DNA of 64,000 nucleotides, taken from assembly GCA_039881145.1 (NCBI GenBank), contig JAYKKI010000091.1:2953501-3017500 (forward strand), read 5' to 3'. This DNA is from Druceiella hillmani (lineage: Eukaryota > Arthropoda > Insecta > Lepidoptera > Hepialidae). The stretch's first letter is position 1. Each line of letters begins with the position of its first letter. Below the pieces are notes generated by a model. The model was not told the origin of the DNA. It saw nothing but the letters and a program-made list of their open reading frames with translations, and did no database searches. Positions 57,152-64,000 of the stretch are shown piece by piece. The translations under genes were made by a program, and so were the position numbers.

Positions 57152-57960
57152 CTGCATCAAAAATATTAATATTATTAATGGAATTGCTGGATTTTCCTGA
57201 TGACCATGATTACTAAATTTCGTTAAAATTGGTTTTACTTAATTAACATTGTTAAGAAATAATGATTTAAAAAGACAAATTGACTTAAATGTATGCACAA
57301 AATAGTTACGAATAGAAGCATCTATTGTGAAGGAATAGAGTTAGGACAAATGGTATGGAAACAAAAAATTAATTATGACTTGTACCGCAGCATATAATGA
57401 AGTAGGTATAATATACTATCACTTATTATATGTAAGTACCAGAGGAGTCTACATCCGTCTTGAAACTGCTCGATTAGAGGGAAGGACTGAAATTGCTATA
57501 CGACCCCGCACTGCAGTTTCTAATGCATACAATTTAATAACACTTTGCTTTTCATACAATGTAACACAAGCTAACTATACTATTGTATGTTTTTAGTTTC
57601 AATTTTGGTAATTATTTAGTGAAGTTTGTTCTAGCATATAAACCACATACATAAAGTGTTAATCTTGTAACTGTATTTCATGCAAATTTATAGGAGCTAA
57701 AACAAGTGATTAAAAAAAAATTTATCTCATGTCCCAAAAAATAATATCCATTGCAGTAGGAATGAATTTTGCTGTGTATGTGCATTAAAAATATTATCAG
57801 AAATAACTTAATATTGAAGATAATTGATAACAATTCAGTTACGCGCTTTTAAAATAAGGAGAATGAGTTGAAACAGATATCGAACATGGAGTTAAAAAGT
57901 TTACACATTTCTTTTTTAAGAAATGATCTAACTGGAAAGAGTAATCATTTTGAAAAAAAA
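57152..57960. other. gish intron sequence without recognised features
   Basis: AT-rich; nothing supported. Confidence 0.45.
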
Positions 57961-57979
57961 ATGTATTTCTTCAATATAT

Positions 57980-58380
57980 TTATTTACTTAAAGATACAAA
58001 GGCAAATTCCAAAAATCTAGCCGTAGGTTTGCAAAGTTTTTATTTCCCCCAGCTGCCTCCCTCCGAGGTGGAGCACTCTACACGTAGCCAAATCAGAATT
58101 TATAAGAAATTTCATCTTGAGGAATGTATCTGGGTGAATACTTTTGTATGCGGTGCCAGAATTCATATATTTTAAGAATTTGTGATGCTAATACATTTTA
58201 CCTCATAAGGAATAGGATTTTTATGTGCAACTCTAAAAATGTCTGCATTATCTGCTAGAACATTCACTACTTTATGGCGTATACATCTTTCAATTGTAAA
58301 GTGCATACTGTCTGCTTCCATTCGGGTATAGCCTAACTTTAAGTACTTCTGCTGTGTTAAAATATTTTTCATGAACCTGG
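57980..58380 (-). pseudogene. Transposon-derived gene relic, C-terminal part
   Basis: QQKYLKLGYTRMEADSMHFT, IERCIRHKVVNVLADNADIF and RVAHKNPIPYEVKCIS (58360-58180), then after a frame change HKFLKYMNSGTAYKSIHPDT (about 58165-58100). Matches a mobile-element protein family common in insects (..VGHT.MEADS.HS.IER.......V..P.DY...CR.A.KNP.PY.VKY..HDFFK). I do not know its superfamily name. Two or more frameshifts; no function. Confidence 0.55.
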
Positions 58381-58399
58381 CATTGGAATGAGGGTGTTT

Positions 58400-59290
58400 G
58401 CATGACTTGTTTTGCTTAAATTTGCTTCTATTCTTTACTTATATCTAACACGTTTCCACTTGCTGAAAAATGTTTAAAATCTTCAAGATAAATTTCGTCA
58501 TCCAAATGTGTCTTTTCTGAAGAACTTGTTTGCCACAAGTCTATGTAATATATGCAATGCTGAAATATTGCATGGGAACAATAATGAGAACATTATCACA
58601 CTCATTCAGCGGCTACAATTTCTGATGTAGATAAAGACAACAGCGTACTGAGACCATTAGTAACTTACTTTTGTTCTGATTATGACACAAACTCCGATTT
58701 TCCAAAAAAAGTATAAAGAAGAAAATAAAAACTTTAGGAGCAAAAGTTTTGAAAGGATATGTGCATTCATACATATATATAATTTTATATAATGTAGTGA
58801 GTACTTAATACCATTCATAATTAAATTTTTAAAAATTATTAGATTGTATTTTCAACACGCACTAAAAGTTCAATACCAGAAGTATATAATTTCAGCATGT
58901 TTTAGGTTATCTCAAAAATCAATTACTGTATCATGTTTTGCTTTTAATAGTTTGTCTAATAAGTGTTATATATAGAGTGCTGAAAACGATACTCGCTTTT
59001 TAGTTTATGCACTGCTGATTTCAGAGAAATTAATATATAAAAATAGATTTTTAATAATTTGATAAACAAAGCCCATTTACTGAACTGTCAGTGCAACACT
59101 GATCAATACGGTGCAAATTGTTGGAGTTGCACGATTTTCCCAAAAAATAATAACAAAAGAAAACAAATTACTAAGTTTAAATGACACAGTTTCACTAAAA
59201 ATGAATTGGCCGTGAGTAACTTAGACTGTTTTATTTCTATAAAATATGTTACCAATTATTTTAAACAGTGATATTTTACTTGATAAATAT
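58400..59290. other. gish intron sequence without recognised features
   Basis: AT-rich; nothing supported. Confidence 0.4.
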
Positions 59291-60114
59291 ATATATAGCC
59301 CATTCAAATTGAAGATGGAATGTTTGTAAACAATCGAATTTGACAGTTAAAATATGGTTGGCACAAATATAATATTCGATCAGCTGACAACTATTTATAA
59401 AATTCATTGCATTATTCACGGAGTATTATTAAAACACATACATAATCAAAATATTAACTTCAGAAAGTCTCACTATAAAAAATGTTATAAATACAAGTAT
59501 TATACCATTATTTTATTGATACGAATTCTAAAATTTTACACGGAAAAATTGGCAACCCTCCACTTTTTTTGCGAAATAGTCAGGCGTTTCAAACAATTTG
59601 CGAAAATAATCAAAATCTCGACGCTAAAAAAATCTAGACCATATATGCTATTCACTAATTTTATAAGGCGTTAGAGTGAGATAGCTATAATATGTCAGCT
59701 TATGCTGCTATATTCTAGATTTGATAACCTTACACGCAGATATAGTTATGGTATATTTGGCGTATAGATAATTAAACAAACATTGTGACATGTTATTTTC
59801 TTTTCAAATAAATGTTGGTACTAAACTATTTTTCAATGTAGTCTACAAATTATATATGCAATTTAGGATAATGTTTTTTTTAAAAGCTATTAAAGCTGTT
59901 AAAATCTATTAGAAATTGGCCGCCCGTTTAAGGATAAGATGGCCATTTAATTTCCCACTCATTTTTCCTCTCCCTTTGCCTTTTCCGTTACTTTTTGCTT
60001 TTTTCTCGTACAAGTTTTTCTTTTCCGTTTCTTGTTTCTTCATTTTTTTGCCACAAGAATTACAATCAATTGTTGAATGGAGTGCAATTTATATGCGGCC
60101 ATAATTTACAAACA

Positions 60115-60560
60115 ATTCATAGCAGCTAATCTTTTATTTTTTCGGTTTCGTAGTAATTTTCACCGTATTCCACGTATCATATATGTTATTTTCAGGACCG
60201 GAAATTTCACCGGCTAATTCTATCGTTTCTTCCTCAGAACTTGAATATAATTTCATTTTTTGCTTTTCAATATTAAGATTTTTCTTCATAATCTTTTTAT
60301 TTTTACTTTCTATTTTTTTTCTCTAATGTAATCGTGGGATGCGAGTACCTTTGCTACTTACCTTGTTCTACAACTGGGTATATATTAGTCAGGTACTTTG
60401 AAGGCGTATCCTTTTGTGAGCATCCTCATTAGATCATCTTTATGTTAAAGGCACTGTTGGCGGAAGTTCTTCTTGAACCCGTTCAGACGTAGGATCTTCA
60501 AGTATCATTGAAATCTCTAAAATAACTCTGACATTTTTATTATTATCATGCATAATCTGG
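60115..60560 (-). pseudogene. Coding relic inside the 59298-63242 element
   Basis: On the - strand: EDPTSERVQEELPPTVPLT (about 60500-60440), a donor-like AAG|GTAAGT near 60363-60355, then SSSEEETIELAGEISGPENN (60235-60190) and IYDTWNTVKITTKPKK before a stop. It looks like the acidic C-terminal end of a transposon protein with a lost or spliced segment. Not assigned to a family. Confidence 0.35.
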
Positions 60561-61889
60561 AATCTAAATTTAGCGCCATTTATGAATTTGTTATTCGATT
60601 TGAGGTTATGTTATCAATGGGTTATTGTATTCAACGACAAAATAGTAAAAGCATAATAAATTTTATAAATATTAACACTACAACATCAAATATCAATATA
60701 CTAAAAAATCTGAAGTAAATTTAAATTTTGAAGATAAAAATGCTTTTTAATTGTTTTCAATACCACAACGTATACGGAAAAGTACATGTTCGAGTAGCAG
60801 CCGCGCACTAGATTTAGCTACGACATCTAGAGTAAAAACAGTGAAATTTTTCAATTGGCCATTCCATTTGAATTACCCTACTATTTGAAAACCGTACTTT
60901 CGTTGGAATTTCATAAAATCCTCAGTTTATCAGATAAAGATACCTGCTTCATATCAAATAAAAATACCTGGTTTTTACTTAGGAATTTTGCGGGACAATT
61001 TGTGAAAAAAATAATTGATTTTATTTTTTCGCCCAATTGTTAGCAGATGGCTGTAATTTATTAAGTGCAATTTGAATACATATGCACTAGTGACACAATA
61101 CGATCTGTATGCACTGTTCGAGCGAGACAGATATATGTTATGTTCAATTTTTTTTATTATCGATAAAAACTACGTCGGAATGGTACCGCCAAAAGAAAAT
61201 GTAATATATAGGATTACACTACAAGTCAAAGCGTTATGACAATGTTTACTGCACATTATGTCATTAACTTTTATTATATGTATGTTTAATAAAACTAAAT
61301 TATTAATTTTTGTTTTGAGGACAACCAATGCGGATCCGCATAATCATCCGTCAGTCTTATCTGCTCCACAAACACGAAACTTCATAATGGTATTGAAGAA
61401 GCCATATAGAAATGTACATAGAACTAAATAAATTTGAATTCATCCGAGCGCACAACTAGTATAATTATTTGCAATACTCATTATTTATATTATCACAATT
61501 CTATGTCAAATTGCTTATAGATTCAGGAGATCAATTTTATTTTTTTGTTCACTGTGTATTCGCAAGTATGCCAACTTTTAGCGCGCACTGCTAGCAAAGA
61601 GAACAACATGACGGCGAAGCGTCGGTGTTCCAGTTCGCACTAGTGAACGTATTTTCCCATTCGAATTTTGAACGACTTTGACGTTTGCAATTATTGCTCG
61701 CGGCGTTTTGTAAATTATTTTCATTACTTTGTATTACATTAAGTTTATTATATTATTGTTAAAGTGTATTTTTATTGTGTAAACAAAACGGCGTATGTAC
61801 CAGGTACTAGCGGCGGGATTCTAACATTTTCATCGCCCATGAAGAAACGCTCTAAGAATGCTTTCAGCTCGAAAGAAAAAACCACTTTA

Positions 61890-62290
61890 ATAAACGTATA
61901 GAAAAGATTACGGCCAAGGAAAAACACATTTATAAAAAATACGTAGCAAAGCAAATGGCTGAAATTACCGGTGTTGGTCTAAGCACAGTATATAATAAAG
62001 TTCGGGAATATAGAAGAAGGACGCATCCGCTCGCCTTTGCCGCACCCGCCAAGACTGACAAAATTTGAAAAATTGGATGATCTAGAGCTGAGCGCGATTA
62101 GACGTAAAGTCCATACTTTTTATTTTAAAAATGAACTACCTACGATCGACTAGATTTTTATGGAGGTGAACAACGATGAGGTCTTACCTAATTTCAAAAG
62201 GACGACGTTCTACAATATTTTAAAGAAATTGAAATTCACATACCAGAAACGCAATAGAAAAAGCACAGAATCTGATATTTCTGTGATATA
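61890..62290 (+). pseudogene. Tc1/mariner-like transposase N-terminal relic
   Basis: IYKKYVAKQMAEITGVGLST then VYNKVREYRR (about 61930-62020), and after a frameshift PPRLTKFEKLDDLELSAIRR, KVHTFYFKNELPTID, a stop, EVNNDEVLPNFKRTTFYNIL and KKLKFTYQKRNRKS (to 62270). This is the paired helix-turn-helix region of a DDE_3-type insect transposase (KLDDFDKSAIRRKVH.FFFR.E.PT ... LPNFKRTT..KILK.L.F.Y.KR.R.S). The catalytic domain that should follow is absent. It is probably the residue of the gene that moved the surrounding element. Confidence 0.65.
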
Positions 62291-63371
62291 AGTGTGATAA
62301 TCTGTAATTGTTATGATGTATGTAGTGTATTTATATTAAATATTTTAGTGATTTCACGTTTTAAGTTCATTGTGATGTGATTCATGTTCATGTGTACTGT
62401 GGTTAATTGTTTTCTGTGAAATAATAAAGTATTTGTGGTTTTTTTAAATATAAATATGTATTTCGTGTATTAAGTTCATTATGATTTGATTGTAACACTA
62501 TAGTGTAATTTTTCTATGAAATATTAGTGTATTTCTATATGGTAATGTGAAATATTAGTGTACTTTGTGTATTTATAGTATATATTTTGAGTTCTTTGTG
62601 ATGTAATTGTTGTATTTTTTCCTTTAGAATGTAAACGTATTTGGTTTATTTTTACACATCAGTGTATTTTATGTTTTTAAAAGTTGTTTTAGTCATTTCT
62701 TGAAAATTAAGTAATACTTGTTTTATTTTGTAATAATTTCATTTTCTGTGTTCTAACATTTCGTTAAACTACTATTACTAATATACTTAGAAAATAAAGT
62801 ATTATTTGTTAGTATGATAGAATATTATTTATTAGATAGACAGATAGTTGATGAAGGTTTGCCAAGGGTGAATTACTAGTAGAGATTTGGCTACCAACAA
62901 CTTTTTAAATACGCCAGTCTTTAAGACTGCCAGTCTCAAGCCTGGATTAAGTACGAGAGGAATTTTGTTGGTATTATTATATATTTTTTATGTAACAGTA
63001 ATATTTATAAATTATTCGAAACGCATCTTACTTATCTGAATTTCTCTTAAATATAAAATATAACCTATATAATATAAGTTACGTATGTATACAGTGTAAA
63101 TGTGTACACTAATAAAAAAATATTTTTTAATCACAAATAAATCCACATTAAATTACTAACGTGAATGTAAGAAAAAGGTTTGCAATACCTGAACTGTCAA
63201 AAGTGATTGTTTACAAACATTCCATCTTCAATTTGAATGGACTATAGATACGTGCATAAATGTTTTTGTAAAGTTGACTCAAATATGATGTGTATTTCAA
63301 TCTATACCAAACATAATTTTGTAATTATATAAATATTTTTTAAATCACTAGAAAAATTTTAAATAAATTAC

Positions 63372-63452
63372 CTTGTGGAATGTTGGATGCCGGTCTCTAT
63401 TTGGAGAAACAACTATTTCATGACCCGTTTGAAGGGAGCCAACTGGTGTAGA
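63372..63452 (-). CDS. gish: Casein kinase 1 gamma (gilgamesh), exon after the kinase domain
   Basis: 81 nt, 27 codons: STPVGSLQTGHEIVVSPNRD then RHPTFHK. The acceptor TATTTTCAG and donor GTAATT are good; phase 0 at both ends. CK1 gamma kinase domains end in ..YDWTG(K/R)P.PTPVG(S/T).., so STPVGS continues directly from the kinase core, and the NRDRHP stretch resembles the HRDRP segment of vertebrate tails. The catalytic exons lie beyond the right edge on the - strand. First gish exon of the window in transcript order. Confidence 0.85.
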
Positions 63453-64000
63453 CTGAAAATAAAAAGGTACAAAATGTTAATTATGACTTTAAGCTGTTAT
63501 AATTTTTCATTTACAATCTTCACCAACAATCAGATGCATGTTCGGCGAAACAAATACTATCTCGAAAAACTTGTACAATTCTAAGGGTGTTAAAAATATG
63601 ACATTGAGGGTTCACTTGAAGTGTAGGGGAAAAAACAAAAAAATAATTGTTTTTAAGCAAATATATAACAGCATGTAAATTAAGGAACTTTGTCACTTCA
63701 AACTCTCGTCCCATTAATCATGTGTAATCCGACAATATGTTATTTTTTTAAATTAGTCGCCTAGTTTATAAAATAATTAAAGTTTAAATTCTGTATAAAA
63801 TTATAATTATGTTTAAATTAACACGCTATAACCTTTACACTAAATGTTAGTTCGGCAATGCAGCACGTCTATTGCAAACTATCAAGTGTCAAAATGAAAT
63901 GTCACTTATCTGTTTCAAAAAAGTAGGAAACATGCGTACATAGTAATTTAAATACAAATTATTTTAATGTGTGAATGTATTTAAACTAAGCTAAATTTTA
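63453..64000 (-). other. gish intron, upstream side
   Basis: Intron leading to kinase-domain exons outside the window. AT-rich; nothing recognised. Confidence 0.5.

Larger units (their letters stand above)
59298..63242. mobile_element. 3.9-kb DNA transposon with about 51-bp TIRs
   Basis: 59298-59348 and the reverse complement of 63192-63242 agree at about 47 of 51 bases (core CCATTCAAATTGAAGATGGA, later TTTGACAGTT). TA (or TATA, as the left flank is itself TA-rich) lies at both borders (59296-59297 and 63243-63244), fitting a Tc1/mariner-like duplication. Inside are a broken transposase N-terminus on + (61890-62290) and a coding relic on - (60115-60560). The right end lies 129 bp from the gish exon at 63372. 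Confidence 0.8.

Noticed and set aside
1..64000. CRISPR arrays, bacterial operons, rRNA or tRNA genes
   Set aside because: None seen; the window is intron-rich animal DNA.

Overview
The window is animal nuclear DNA, almost certainly from an insect. It is AT-rich, host exons are short and separated by multi-kilobase introns with GT-AG borders, and it is crowded with eukaryotic transposons, nearly all broken. The species cannot be named from the sequence.

Two host genes are recognisable and they converge. On the + strand, 1443-3010 holds the last three coding exons of a CREB3-family bZIP transcription factor: leucine zipper, membrane segment, and luminal tail with stop. On the - strand, 63452-15112 holds the 3' part of a casein kinase 1 gamma gene (Drosophila gilgamesh, gish), six exons spread over 48 kb: 63372-63452, 57086-57151 (probable cassette), 33624-33746, 22229-22282 (probable cassette), 16890-16999 and 15112-15169. 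The last exon carries the cysteine-rich lipid-anchor tail. The kinase domain lies beyond the right edge.

Most of the rest, chiefly the gish introns, is a layered set of mobile elements. Several have boundaries that can be placed to the base: a 5'-truncated but nearly intact Jockey-type LINE (39956-43825) inserted with a 14-bp target duplication into the RT gene of an older relative; a 2.7-kb DNA transposon with about 110-bp terminal inverted repeats and a GTAT duplication (34601-37329); a Harbinger-type element with a MADF remnant (26512-26919, TTA duplication) inserted into an older transposon gene; a piggyBac deletion derivative (46562-47390, TTAA duplication); a 3.9-kb element with about 51-bp TIRs and a TA duplication (59298-63242); and a 371-bp MITE with perfect 44-bp TIRs (15387-15757). 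Relics of hAT, mariner, Tc1, THAP-domain and other transposon-derived genes are scattered between them.

The most unusual signal is a short repeat family (copies at 1, 7186-7439 and 44094-44245) in which a 41-nt segment fits a minimal type I hammerhead ribozyme, as known from Penelope-like elements and retrozymes. Two copies stand head to head as a perfect 63-bp palindrome at 7240-7373.
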